Below, piece by piece: positions 8,275-17,605 of a DNA stretch of 64,000 bases (position 1 is the stretch's first letter; every line of letters starts with the position of its first letter). The DNA is from Lachnospiraceae bacterium UBA7179. Lineage in GTDB: Bacteria > Bacillota > Clostridia > Lachnospirales > Lachnospiraceae. The stretch covers positions 11,497-75,496 of the forward strand of contig DKVL01000101.1 of the NCBI GenBank assembly GCA_002491195.1, read 5' to 3'. Below the pieces are notes generated by a model. That model was not told the DNA's origin. It did not search any database and saw only the letters and a list, made by a program, of their open reading frames with translations. The position numbers were made by a program, and so were the translations under genes.

Positions 8275-9825
8275 ATGCTTGATATGATAGCAAAAGTGAA
8301 TGGTGCCATCAACAGCGTGGTGTGGGGGATTCCCATGCTGGTCTTGATCATCGGCACAGGGATCTATCTGACGGTCCGCACCAAATTTTTCCAGATCACT
8401 CATGCTGGTCACGTCAGTTCGAAGACGATCGGCGGCGTATTCAAAAAAGACAGCGGTGTCACGAACTCGAAAGAAACAGCATCCATCTCGCAGTTTCAGG
8501 CGCTGTGTACTGCGCTCGCCGCAACGATTGGCGTCGGCAATATCGCGGGTGTCGCCGCCGCGATCGCTGCAGGAGGTCCTGGCGCAATCTTCTGGATGTG
8601 GCTGTCCGCATTTTTTGGAATGATGACAAACTATTCCGAGAACGTGCTTGGTATCTATTACCGCCGGAAGAACAGCCATGATGAATGGTGCGGCGGTGCC
8701 ATGTACTATCTACGGGATGGTCTGGGCTCCAAGAAGGGCTGTGCAGTTATCGGAAAAATCCTTGCTGTATTGTTCTCCATCTTCTGTGTCCTCGCGTCAT
8801 TTGGAATCGGAAACATGAGCCAGGTAAACACGATTGCCGGAAACATCACATCCGTATTCCACATCGATGCCCTTGACCGCATGATCACGATCGGTTCTGC
8901 CGAAATCAACCTGTATGCACTGATTGTCGGCCTGCTGCTCATGATTCTTGCCGGGCTTGTCATCGTCGGCGGTATCAAGAGAATTGCACAGGTGACAGAG
9001 AAATTCGTGCCGTTTATGGCATGTGCGTACATACTCGGCGCACTGATCGTATTTATTGTCAATATCGGAAAGATCGGCGAAGTTTTCAGCGCCATTTTCA
9101 CTTTTGCTTTCGGTTTCCGGGCAATCGGCGGCGCTGCGATCGGCCTGGCTGTCAAGAATGCTGCTACATGGGGCTTTAAGCGCGGTGTATTCTCCAACGA
9201 GGCTGGTCTTGGCTCCTCTGTTATGGTTCACTCTGCTTCCAACGTCGTTGAACCCGTCAAACAGGGGATGTGGGGCATCTTTGAGGTGTTCGCAGATACC
9301 ATCGTCGTGTGCACACTCACAGCCTTCTCGATTCTGTCAACCGGCCTGATCGACCTGCATACAGGGGTAATGCTCTCCTCAAATGAGCAGACTGCCCTTG
9401 TGAGTGAAGCCTTTGGAACCGTCTTTAACTTTGGCGGTGTGAATATTGGCGGTGCTTTTATCGCGATCGCGATCCTTCTGTTTGCTTTTTCCACGGTCCT
9501 TGGATGGAGCTACTATGGGACAAAAGCATGGGAATTTCTGTTTGGCACAAAGGCAACTATCATTTACAAGGTTGTGTTTGTCGTATTTATCGTTTTTGGC
9601 GCCACGATGAACCTCAACCTTGCATGGGATATTTCCGACACCTTCAACGGGCTGATGGCACTTCCGAACCTGATCGGCGTTCTGACGCTTTCCGGAACCG
9701 TGATCAGGATTACGAACAACTATGTATCGCGCACCTTCAAGGATTCCAAAGACAAACCGATGCTCTCCGCATTTGAGGACATCCAGGCGGAACAGGAGCG
9801 AAAACTAAAATCGCAGCAGGACTAG
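8275..9825 (+). CDS. Sodium:alanine (AGCS) amino-acid symporter
   Basis: A 516-residue membrane protein with the AGCS/DAACS family hallmarks: QALCTALAATIGVGNIAGV near residue 85, AAIAAGGPGAIFWMW next to it, and RGVFSNEAGLGSSVMVHSAS near residue 305. About ten hydrophobic helices span the length. The family imports alanine or glycine with sodium. The start ATG 8275 follows AAGGAGGAAATTTT. The gene is monocistronic, ending in a bidirectional terminator shared with fbp. No glycine or lysine riboswitch was recognised in the leader. Confidence 0.93.
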   Translation: MLDMIAKVNGAINSVVWGIPMLVLIIGTGIYLTVRTKFFQITHAGHVSSKTIGGVFKKDSGVTNSKETASISQFQALCTALAATIGVGNIAGVAAAIAAGGPGAIFWMWLSAFFGMMTNYSENVLGIYYRRKNSHDEWCGGAMYYLRDGLGSKKGCAVIGKILAVLFSIFCVLASFGIGNMSQVNTIAGNITSVFHIDALDRMITIGSAEINLYALIVGLLLMILAGLVIVGGIKRIAQVTEKFVPFMACAYILGALIVFIVNIGKIGEVFSAIFTFAFGFRAIGGAAIGLAVKNAATWGFKRGVFSNEAGLGSSVMVHSASNVVEPVKQGMWGIFEVFADTIVVCTLTAFSILSTGLIDLHTGVMLSSNEQTALVSEAFGTVFNFGGVNIGGAFIAIAILLFAFSTVLGWSYYGTKAWEFLFGTKATIIYKVVFVVFIVFGATMNLNLAWDISDTFNGLMALPNLIGVLTLSGTVIRITNNYVSRTFKDSKDKPMLSAFEDIQAEQERKLKSQQD

Positions 9826-9837
9826 AGGATGAAATGA

Positions 9838-9865
9838 AAAATGAGCAGAAGAACCTGCTCATTTT
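9838..9865. terminator. Bidirectional terminator between the symporter gene and fbp
   Basis: AAAATGAGCAG/CTGCTCATTTT stem with a 6-nt loop, sitting between two convergent genes, with A- and T-rich flanks that serve both strands. Confidence 0.8.
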
Positions 9866-9875
9866 CCATTTGTTT

Positions 9876-11768
9876 TTATTTGGTTACAATAATCCCCTGT
9901 CTGTACGCGGCAAGCAAAAGCTCCAGGTCATGAATCGTGTCCATAATCTCTTTGCCGTTATCCGTATCCTTGACCATCACGCGCTCCGCCTCCGTCTCAA
10001 AGAAATTGGACGATGACTCGATATCCTTATTCTCCTCCAATACCTTTGCGATACTCTCAAACGGCTGGTGCGCCTTCAACCGCATACCATGCGAATTGTA
10101 GATTAACGTATAGCCCGCTATGCCCGTCGTCTTCTGATAGGCGCGACAGAAACCGCCGTCGATGACAATCAGGCGGTTGTTCGCCTTCAGCGGAGATTCG
10201 CCTTTTGACACCTTGATCGGTGTGTGCCCATTAATAATGTGCGATATGGAACCATCCAGCCCAAATTCGTGCAATATCCTGACACAGTACTTTTCCTGCT
10301 GATAATAGCGGTAATACGGATTCTTCGGCTCATCATAAGTACTCTCGTCCACCACAAAAGTCCGCTCAAACGTCTTCATCGTCCTGCCTGCCAGGGGCGA
10401 CTTTTTGCCGCACCACAGATACCACATGAAATCAACGTCCGACTGGTTATTATTTCCGAAAAAGGCGCGTCTGGCCACCTTCGCGGCATAATCCATATAT
10501 TCCCTGCCTTTATAGTCCCTGCCATCCAATTTCATGGTGGCAAATTCGCCATCCTCCGTCATCGGAATGCAGCCGTGAAACAAAAGGTTTCCATTGTAAC
10601 ACCGATACGTGCTGCCTTTCTCATACAGAAATCGAATATGTTTCCTGAGCATATGGCTATTCACAAATGCCGCCCGCAGATCATCCATGACACGCTGCTC
10701 CTCCACAGAGAGCGTATACGCGTCATTTGTATTCAATGTCGGAAAATAATGATCGTTGAGCGCATATTCCTGAACACCAATTCGCACAACACCGCGCTCC
10801 TTGTCGATCTTGTCAAGCAATAGTCTGTCCACCATGTCGTACTCCGGATGGCGCATGATAATCTGACCTTCCAGCTTAAACAAAATGACAGAAATCGCCT
10901 TGAGCGCCGCATCCATAGGTTTCCTGTCCGAATACGTCTGCTCCGCAAACAGCGTCAGGGAACGCAGACTGATCGCATACGTATTTTCGAGGATCTCGAT
11001 ATTGTCGTATTTGAGATTATTTCTGAGGACGTTGGCGATGCACGCCTCGCTGCCGCACGCCGCACCCATCCACAAGATATCGTGATTCCCCCACTCAATA
11101 TCCACAGAATGATGCGCCAACAGCAGATCCATAATCTTATCCGCTCCCGGTCCCCTGTCATAAATGTCTCCCACGATATGAAGATGATCGACAGCAAGCC
11201 TTTTGATCAGGGTGCTGAGCGCCTCGATAAACGCATCTGCACTGTCGATATCAATGATCGTGTCCAGGATCTTCTCGTGATAGACATACTGGTTGTTGTC
11301 CTCGTCCTGCTGCGCATGCAGAAGTTCGTCGATAATATAGCTGAAATCCGAAGGCAGCGCTTTTCTGACCTTGGAGCGCGTATACTTTGAGGACAAAAAT
11401 TTGGCGAGTTCTGTCAGGTTTTTCAGATTTTGCTTATACCAGTACGGTGTCACTGTATTCTGCTTTTTCAGCAGCTTGATTTTCTCCATCGGATAGTACA
11501 CGAGCGTACAGATCTCCTGGCGTTCCCTGGCGGTCATGCGCTCTGCAAAGATCATATCCACTTTTTCCTTGATGACACCCGCCGCATTGTTCATAATATG
11601 ATAAAATGCCTCATATTCACCATGAATATCGCTCATAAAGTGCTCTGTCCCCTTGGGCAGATTCAGGATTGCCTTCAGATTGATGATCTCGCGGCACACC
11701 GATGGTATGGACGGATAATCGACTGCCAGCAGTCTCAGATACTTAAGCTTCTCGTCGGTCAGATCCAT
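9876..11768 (-). CDS. fbp: Fructose-1,6-bisphosphatase, class III
   Basis: A 630-residue cytoplasmic enzyme of the Firmicute-specific class III (FBPase_2) family, which hydrolyses fructose 1,6-bisphosphate in gluconeogenesis. The metallophosphatase signature is present: MSDIHGEYEAFYHIM near residue 45, GDIYDRGPGADKIMD near 200 and EWGNHDILWMGAACG near 225. FHGCIPMTEDGEFA and INGHTPIKVSKGESP add family-specific support. The length matches the family (about 640). The start ATG 11768 follows AAAGGTAATCT. It appears to be transcribed alone. Confidence 0.96.
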   Translation of the reverse strand: MDLTDEKLKYLRLLAVDYPSIPSVCREIINLKAILNLPKGTEHFMSDIHGEYEAFYHIMNNAAGVIKEKVDMIFAERMTARERQEICTLVYYPMEKIKLLKKQNTVTPYWYKQNLKNLTELAKFLSSKYTRSKVRKALPSDFSYIIDELLHAQQDEDNNQYVYHEKILDTIIDIDSADAFIEALSTLIKRLAVDHLHIVGDIYDRGPGADKIMDLLLAHHSVDIEWGNHDILWMGAACGSEACIANVLRNNLKYDNIEILENTYAISLRSLTLFAEQTYSDRKPMDAALKAISVILFKLEGQIIMRHPEYDMVDRLLLDKIDKERGVVRIGVQEYALNDHYFPTLNTNDAYTLSVEEQRVMDDLRAAFVNSHMLRKHIRFLYEKGSTYRCYNGNLLFHGCIPMTEDGEFATMKLDGRDYKGREYMDYAAKVARRAFFGNNNQSDVDFMWYLWCGKKSPLAGRTMKTFERTFVVDESTYDEPKNPYYRYYQQEKYCVRILHEFGLDGSISHIINGHTPIKVSKGESPLKANNRLIVIDGGFCRAYQKTTGIAGYTLIYNSHGMRLKAHQPFESIAKVLEENKDIESSSNFFETEAERVMVKDTDNGKEIMDTIHDLELLLAAYRQGIIVTK

Positions 11769-11808
11769 AGATTACCTTTCCTTTACTAAAATTCCATATC
11801 ATTAATAC

Positions 11809-12390
11809 TTAAGCTTCCTTGATCAGGTTTTCCCCTTTTCCGATCGTACTATAGTTTCCAAAACTCAAATGCTCTCCCAGAACGCTGTGCACACCCTTTT
11901 TATTATACGAATATAATAAAAAACCAGAACAACGATTCGCGTCAAGCCTGTCAAAATCTGTCTCTTCACCCTTTTTGTGATACATGCTCAATTGGTACTG
12001 CGCACTTGGATCGTTCGCGAGCGCATCCTCATATTTCTTAATGTTAAGGTGCTCTGCAACACGGCGCTCCAAATCAGATTTGGCATTCGCAAGCTGGTCT
12101 TCCTCCGCAGATGTCAGGGACAGATACTCCTTCATCTGTTTTGAAAGCTGATCCTGTGTCTCTGAGCCTGATCCCCCATAACCATGGATATAGGCATCTT
12201 CTCCGCGCAGGTCATAGACCTCATCGTTGTGCATCCTGTAAGTACCCAGTGCCGCCTCGATCGTATTGGTCTGAATGCGCGCACCTGTATGACTGCTCTT
12301 GTACTTCGTGTTCTGTGAGATATTATCTACTGCTGCAATGCTTCCTATACGGGAAACTCTCTGCAGCGCAAGTTCTCGTCTTCTATTCAC
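11809..12390 (-). CDS. Protein of unknown function, 193 aa
   Basis: Not recognised. The GTG start at 12390 has GGGAGGTGGCACAA in front and is preferred over the upstream ATG at 12456. The protein is hydrophilic and soluble, with LALQRVSRIGSIAAVDNIS at the N-terminus, a glycine-rich IHGYGGSGSETQDQ in the middle, and a helical AEEDQLANAKSDLERRVAEHL. It lies immediately upstream of fbp on the same strand (40-bp gap) with no terminator between, so the two may be cotranscribed. Confidence 0.6.
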   Translation of the reverse strand: MNRRRELALQRVSRIGSIAAVDNISQNTKYKSSHTGARIQTNTIEAALGTYRMHNDEVYDLRGEDAYIHGYGGSGSETQDQLSKQMKEYLSLTSAEEDQLANAKSDLERRVAEHLNIKKYEDALANDPSAQYQLSMYHKKGEETDFDRLDANRCSGFLLYSYNKKGVHSVLGEHLSFGNYSTIGKGENLIKEA

Positions 12391-12560
12391 TTGTGCCACC
12401 TCCCTGTGGTTACCTGAAAAAATCCATTTTATTATATATCGGCTCATTTTTCTCATTCTTTAATCGCAAAAACTATATTCCATATTTCTATCATTTGTGT
12501 TATACTAAAACCAATGGCATAATAAAACACAAAAAGAACATAAAGAAAAGAGGTATCTAT

Positions 12561-12896
12561 ATGTTTACTGAACAAAAATTAGAACAGCATTATTCATCAA
12601 TCCCTTCTGATGCTCTTCACATCATCCGCGATGAGTATAAATGGGCTCTGGAAGAATGTGGTGTTCACAACGAAGAGCAGATCAAATACATAGAAAAAAC
12701 ACTCAGTCTGAGGGGCGAAAGTCTGAGTGTACGTTTAAACCGCAAAATTCTGTTTCTCTGTAAATGTGGTCAGAGCCGAATCGTTACAACAAACGTTTCC
12801 GATGACCAGATCAAAATGTTTATCTTTGAACAATACAAGGTTGTCTGTCCAAAATGCAGAAGCGCCAATATGTATACATGGAAATATATGGACTAA
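12561..12896 (+). CDS. Small zinc-ribbon-like protein, 111 aa
   Basis: A short soluble protein starting at ATG 12561 after AAAAGAGGTATCTAT. It has an FLCKCGQSR segment and, 41 residues later, VVCPKCRSANMYTW; the two Cys pairs (CxC and CxxC) look like a small zinc ribbon. The N-terminal half is helical and acidic. No family name could be assigned; nucleic-acid binding is a guess from the ribbon. It is divergent from the 11809 gene and convergent with the GNAT gene. Confidence 0.7.
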   Translation: MFTEQKLEQHYSSIPSDALHIIRDEYKWALEECGVHNEEQIKYIEKTLSLRGESLSVRLNRKILFLCKCGQSRIVTTNVSDDQIKMFIFEQYKVVCPKCRSANMYTWKYMD

Positions 12897-12908
12897 TACC
12901 CAAAAGAA

Positions 12909-14150
12909 TCAAAATGTGTCTGCTTCAGGTAGGTAAAACGGCAGTGGAAACCAGCCTGCAGGCGCATTTTTTATTTTGCTTTGCTCTCCTTTCTGCTGCT
13001 CCACATAGCAGAGACTCGTTGTCAAGATCCTAACCAGTTCCAGTTCTTCAAGAACTGTATCCGCCGCCCTCTCCGTGCGCGATACACAGATTTGATCCTC
13101 CGCAACAGACAATAGATAATTTTCAACACAGCCCGTCTGCGCATTCCTGACACCCAACACATAATCGCTTATGGCAAGGGTGCTATAAGTTTGTTTCCAA
13201 TTCATGAAAAAGGTAAGTACTGTCTCATAATCAAGGATCTTAATCTGATGTGACATGCATGCATTACAAAAATCACACATTTTCTCAAGTTCTACGATTT
13301 TCTCTGTCTCATCCATTCCTGCATTGACAACAAGCCGCTCCACGTCAAAATCTTTCATCAGATCATACAGAACCCTGGCGAACTCGTGAAAATCATTCAT
13401 CTCAATCTCCGATATCGTTTCCCCATCCGAAGACAAGACCACATACCCGACAGGCTTTCCATCCCGCAAAATCACATAAACCGACGCACCATAACTCTGC
13501 AGACATAACAAAAAATCTTCCCGGGATCGCGCGGTCACAAGTCTTCTTCGGTAAAATCCATACAAATCGTCCAGAAAGGAACCCTCTCTCTCAAGTTTTT
13601 CAAAGCTGTAGCCCGGAGCCGCCATATATGCCGCATCGTAACTATTTGCACAACAATGTGTGATATTTCCCAGTTCAATCTGAAAACAATAGCGGATCCC
13701 CGCACGTTCAAAACCGTAATACTGGTATCTGTGCCGTTCACCGTCCAAAATCATAAGCGCACATCCCTGATCCCTGGCGGTCTCCTCAGCCGCTTTCATG
13801 AGTTCGATCATGTATCCCCTGCCCCTGGCTTTCGGATGCACAGACACTGTTCCAACATAAGCTGCCTTGACTGTACGGTCACTATATCCCTGCAAATGCA
13901 AAAATACTGGATAAATGTCAATCAACGCCTTAATCGCGTTTTCTTCCTTTATGATATGATGAATCGGAATGCCGCAGCGCTCCGGGGAATACGCCTTGGG
14001 CAAAAGGAACGCAAAATCAGTACCGCTATACTCCATGCTAAATACCATATTGGCAAAATCCAGTATCTCCTCTGTCTTTTTGATACGGTCTCTCTCTGTG
14101 CAATCCTCGCCATATCTTTCCTGGCAGTATTCCCACTTTGTATTTTCCAT
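12909..14150 (-). CDS. GNAT-family N-acetyltransferase, Eis-like layout
   Basis: A 413-residue protein. The N-terminal GNAT domain has the acetyl-CoA loop VSVHPKARGRGYMIELM near residue 110 and ALMILDGERHRYQYYGFERAG further on. A second GNAT-like segment (YVILRDGKPVGYVVLSSDG) and a C-terminal domain follow, as in Eis-type enzymes that acetylate aminoglycosides or proteins. The substrate is unknown. The start ATG 14150 follows AAGGAAAAGAG. It is downstream of the bactofilin gene on the same strand with a 23-bp gap, so cotranscription is likely. Confidence 0.85.
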   Translation of the reverse strand: MENTKWEYCQERYGEDCTERDRIKKTEEILDFANMVFSMEYSGTDFAFLLPKAYSPERCGIPIHHIIKEENAIKALIDIYPVFLHLQGYSDRTVKAAYVGTVSVHPKARGRGYMIELMKAAEETARDQGCALMILDGERHRYQYYGFERAGIRYCFQIELGNITHCCANSYDAAYMAAPGYSFEKLEREGSFLDDLYGFYRRRLVTARSREDFLLCLQSYGASVYVILRDGKPVGYVVLSSDGETISEIEMNDFHEFARVLYDLMKDFDVERLVVNAGMDETEKIVELEKMCDFCNACMSHQIKILDYETVLTFFMNWKQTYSTLAISDYVLGVRNAQTGCVENYLLSVAEDQICVSRTERAADTVLEELELVRILTTSLCYVEQQKGEQSKIKNAPAGWFPLPFYLPEADTF

Positions 14151-14173
14151 CTCTTTCCTTTTCCTATTGCAGA

Positions 14174-14779
14174 TTATGACTCTGACTCTGTGTCAGCTTT
14201 CTTCACTGCCTTTGGCTTTGCAATTGCCTTTGGCTTTGCGACTGCTTTTGGCTTGTCCTCTGTAACTGCAGCCGTCTCTGGCTCCGGCTCCTTGGCTGCC
14301 TCCTCCGTTACCGGGAAAATATCTTCGAGTTTGATCTCTGCATAACAGAGAGAACAGTGCCCGTTGATTGCAGCGCCATTGTTGACCTGAATCGTCTTTG
14401 CCTTGATATCACTGTCCAAAATCGCCGTATCGCCAACCGTAATTCCCTCCCTAATATCAATCTTACCCTGAACTGCACCGTCTACCACAAGGTTCTCCGC
14501 CTTAATATCTCCGAGAATCACTGTGTTTTCGCGAATCGTCGCGCCCTGTGCACACTCGATTTGTCCCACAATAAAAGAATCCTTTGCATACAAGTCGTTC
14601 GCCTTGATATTTCCTGTGATGTCGCCGGATACATTCACCCTGCTATCCGAGTTAATATCACCGTTCACCACGCCGTACATCTCAAGTTTACCCTCAATTG
14701 CGATATTACCGTTTATGACGGTTCCCTTTGGAATGATCGCCGTCTCTGTGTTTCTTGTTGCTCCAAAATTATCCATCAT
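14174..14779 (-). CDS. Bactofilin-family (polymer-forming cytoskeletal) protein
   Basis: A 201-residue protein whose central ~110 residues are a right-handed beta-helix ladder of the bactofilin type, with repeats such as GTVINGNIAIEGKLEMYG, VVNGDINSDSRVNVSG and AVQGKIDIREGITVGD. Bactofilins self-assemble into filaments that place cell-wall or polarity factors. The C-terminal tail is basic and repetitive (AKPKAIAKPKAVKK), a likely flexible or membrane/DNA-contacting tail. ATG 14779 was chosen because AGGAGGTTTTAT stands before it; the upstream codons lack such a site. Confidence 0.88.
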   Translation of the reverse strand: MMDNFGATRNTETAIIPKGTVINGNIAIEGKLEMYGVVNGDINSDSRVNVSGDITGNIKANDLYAKDSFIVGQIECAQGATIRENTVILGDIKAENLVVDGAVQGKIDIREGITVGDTAILDSDIKAKTIQVNNGAAINGHCSLCYAEIKLEDIFPVTEEAAKEPEPETAAVTEDKPKAVAKPKAIAKPKAVKKADTESES

Positions 14780-14987
14780 ATAAAACCTCCTGAAAATCAT
14801 TTCATGTCTTCTATACTCTATTAAAGCCTATTTGGCTCTAAAAATCAATAGCATTTCAAACTTTCCTAACTGTACACTTAATTTTTTTTAAAATTGTCTA
14901 TTTTTAAAATGTCACTTTGCGTTATACTTGACAACAAGAATATTACTTCGTCGTGCAAAACGATATCAATGCTGAGGAGGAACGATA

Positions 14988-15623
14988 ATGAACACCAAAA
15001 ATTCAACAACTTACAAACTTGCCCTGACGGGTCTGATCGCTGCACTGTCTTATGTAATCTTTACATACCTGCAGATCAAACTTATGATTCCCGGTACAGA
15101 GAGCGCCACCAGTATCCATCTTGGAAATGCAGTCTGTGTACTTGGCGCGCTGCTTCTGGGCGGGCCTCTGGGCGGCATCGGCGGCGCAGTCGGTATGACG
15201 ATCGGCGACCTGCTGGATCCTGTATACATTACATCTGCCCCTAAAACTTTTATATTAAAGCTTTGTATCGGGCTGATCACCGGACTTGTCGCGCACAGGA
15301 TCGGAAAACTGTCTGTCTGCAAAGATGCCAGGGCAGCTTTTAAATGGTCACTGATCGCTGCAATCTGCGGTCTCGGCTTCAACATGGTATTTGACCCGCT
15401 GTTTAGTTACTGCTACAAACTGATCATTCTTGGAAAGCCGATGGCGGAGCTGACACTGCTGCCAAACATCGCAACAACTACCATCAACGCTGTCACTTCC
15501 ACGATTGTGTCTGTCGCTGCATACAATGCGATCCGGCCGGCACTGAAAAAGGCGGGACTGCTTCCTGTCATTGGTAAATCTACCAAAACCCAAACATCAG
15601 ATCATCAAAGAAACGCTGCCTGA
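14988..15623 (+). CDS. ECF transporter S component
   Basis: A 211-residue integral membrane protein with about six hydrophobic helices. LALTGLIAALSYVIFTYLQIK at the N-terminus and SIHLGNAVCVLGALLLGGPLGGIGGAVG resemble the substrate-capture subunits of energy-coupling-factor vitamin transporters. The vitamin is not predictable, and the shared ECF A, A' and T module is not in this window. The start ATG 14988 follows GAGGAGGAACGATA. No riboswitch was recognised in the 200-nt leader. Confidence 0.85.
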   Translation: MNTKNSTTYKLALTGLIAALSYVIFTYLQIKLMIPGTESATSIHLGNAVCVLGALLLGGPLGGIGGAVGMTIGDLLDPVYITSAPKTFILKLCIGLITGLVAHRIGKLSVCKDARAAFKWSLIAAICGLGFNMVFDPLFSYCYKLIILGKPMAELTLLPNIATTTINAVTSTIVSVAAYNAIRPALKKAGLLPVIGKSTKTQTSDHQRNAA

Positions 15624-15635
15624 CGGCAGCGTTTC
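15610..15635. terminator. Terminator overlapping the end of the ECF S component gene
   Basis: GAAACGCTGCC/GGCAGCGTTTC stem with TGAC loop, then CTGTTTTTATTA. It contains the TGA stop at 15621-15623 and may serve the convergent chemoreceptor gene too. Confidence 0.85.
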
Positions 15636-15644
15636 CTGTTTTTA

Positions 15645-17360
15645 TTATTCTAATTTAAACACTTCAATATTCTGGGACAATCCCCTGGAAGTATTGATAA
15701 TCTTGTCAACCTCCCCACTGCACTCTGAAACAATCTGGCTGAGTTCCTGCATGGAAGCCGAGGTCTGCTGCGTGTTTGCCGCATTCTCCTCCGCAATGGA
15801 AGCAAGATTCTGGACGGAACTTAGCACATCCGTTTTGAGCTCATTGAGTTTATCGATCTCACCCCTGATATTGTCCACAGCGCTGCCCACTTCTCCAATC
15901 TCATGATTCAGGCTGTTAAATACGGTCTTTGTCGTCTCAAGCTCCTCACTCTGTTTATCCATCACCTCTGTGACATTTTTCATCGTGCTGACCGTTGTAT
16001 TAGAATTCGTGATCAGCAATGCAATGATTCCTGTAATACGGCTCGCGGACTCCGCAGACTGGTCTGCAAGCTTTCTGATCTCATCCGCCACAACAGCAAA
16101 TCCCTTGCCATGTTCGCCCGCACGCGCCGCCTCAATGCTTGCGTTGAGCGACAGCAGACTCGTCTGGTCTGCAATATCTGTGATCACATCGGCAGCTGTC
16201 TGAATATCCTGCGCTGACTGATTGGTCATATTGGTCTGCTCAAACACCACCTCAAACGCATCTTTCGTCTCACTGCTGGTTCTGATCAGCTCTTCGAGCG
16301 TATTCTCCACATTCCTGTTATAATCGCGCATTCTGTCTGTGTTCCCCACAAGCATCTCCACATTTTGCGCAGTGACCTCGACCGCATCACCCATATACTG
16401 GATCTTATTGCCTACACTTGCAGTATCCTGCGCCTGCTGTGTAGAGCCTGTTGCCATATCCTCCACTGCAGTGTCCACATAGCCGATATTGTTTGACATC
16501 TTTCCAAAAGAATCCGAAAAACCTACGGAAATTGCGTCGAGATTTGACGCCGCGCCTTTGATCTCCATCACGATAGCAGACAGACTCTTTACCAGCTTCT
16601 CAACACTATACGCGATATCACCGATCTCATCTGCCCTGCCCAACAATCTTCGTTCCACCTGCACATTCAGTTCACCGTCTGCAACCCGGTTCAACTGGGT
16701 GATCACGCTCTTGATCGCCTTGATCACAACACTGACAGATATCGTTGTTGCAATGATGCCAAACAAAAAGATTACGATCAAAATACCAGCATTTTTCATA
16801 AAATTAGCAGCATAGATGGCATTGATATTCGTCTTCTCCAATCCCACAAAGGTCATACCAATAATTTCATCTGACTTGTACTGCCTCAACGGACTGTACA
16901 TGGCATAATAAGTCTTACCGCTGATCGCCACATTATCTGAGTAATAATCCTGTCCCTGGTTGACCACGATATCATAGATCTTGGGATCTGCCTCCGTTCC
17001 AACCATGCGGTTGCCTTCCTCGTCCACGAGACTTGTGGCAACCCTGACATTGTCATAGAATACAGTGACCTGCAGATCAACCTCCTGGCTGAAATTGTCA
17101 AAAAACTGTGTGTTGTCGCTGATATTTCGCTTGCCTTTATAAAATTTGCCATTCGTAAACATATAAGTTCCCTGTGCAATATTCTCCACAGATGTCTCAA
17201 AGGCATACTGAGCTGTCGCCAACTCGTGCTGAACCATTGATTCGATAATAGACGCACATGAGGAACTGATCCCTGCCACTGCAGCTGCAAACATCATTAT
17301 TAAGGGAACTGCGGCTACAAGTACCAGACGCGGCGTGAGTTTTAATCCTTTTCTCTTCAT
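15645..17360 (-). CDS. Methyl-accepting chemotaxis protein with extracellular cache-type sensor
   Basis: About 571 residues. An N-terminal helix (LVLVAAVPLIMMFAAAVAG) and a second helix near residue 190 (ILIVIFLFGIIATTISVSVVI) frame a roughly 150-residue periplasmic-side sensor that looks like a single cache domain. A HAMP segment follows, then the coiled-coil signalling domain with the tip DQTSLLSLNASIEAARAGEHGKGFAVVADEI. The ligand is unknown. ATG 17360 was chosen over 17387 because GAAAGGTAGGAAACTT precedes it. No che operon surrounds it. Confidence 0.93.
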   Translation of the reverse strand: MKRKGLKLTPRLVLVAAVPLIMMFAAAVAGISSSCASIIESMVQHELATAQYAFETSVENIAQGTYMFTNGKFYKGKRNISDNTQFFDNFSQEVDLQVTVFYDNVRVATSLVDEEGNRMVGTEADPKIYDIVVNQGQDYYSDNVAISGKTYYAMYSPLRQYKSDEIIGMTFVGLEKTNINAIYAANFMKNAGILIVIFLFGIIATTISVSVVIKAIKSVITQLNRVADGELNVQVERRLLGRADEIGDIAYSVEKLVKSLSAIVMEIKGAASNLDAISVGFSDSFGKMSNNIGYVDTAVEDMATGSTQQAQDTASVGNKIQYMGDAVEVTAQNVEMLVGNTDRMRDYNRNVENTLEELIRTSSETKDAFEVVFEQTNMTNQSAQDIQTAADVITDIADQTSLLSLNASIEAARAGEHGKGFAVVADEIRKLADQSAESASRITGIIALLITNSNTTVSTMKNVTEVMDKQSEELETTKTVFNSLNHEIGEVGSAVDNIRGEIDKLNELKTDVLSSVQNLASIAEENAANTQQTSASMQELSQIVSECSGEVDKIINTSRGLSQNIEVFKLE

Positions 17361-17605
17361 AAGTTTCCTACCTTTCCGTTTTCCCAATATTTTTTAGACA
17401 ATTCCTTGTATATTGTTTTAATGCTATCACATTTCGTGATTTTTTACAAGATTTTTCATTGTAAGAAAAAAATTTTAGACATATTTAATCCTCCCTGATA
17501 AATAATTAACTTTATCTGTTTACAAATACCATAAAAGCGCGTAGTATGATAATACGAGATTGCATTTTGAACACATTTCAAAGAGAAAAAGAGGTTAATT
17601 ACATT

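Noticed and set aside
14780..14987. Riboswitch before the ECF S component gene
   Set aside because: The leader is AT-rich without recognisable aptamer helices; the vitamin specificity stays open.
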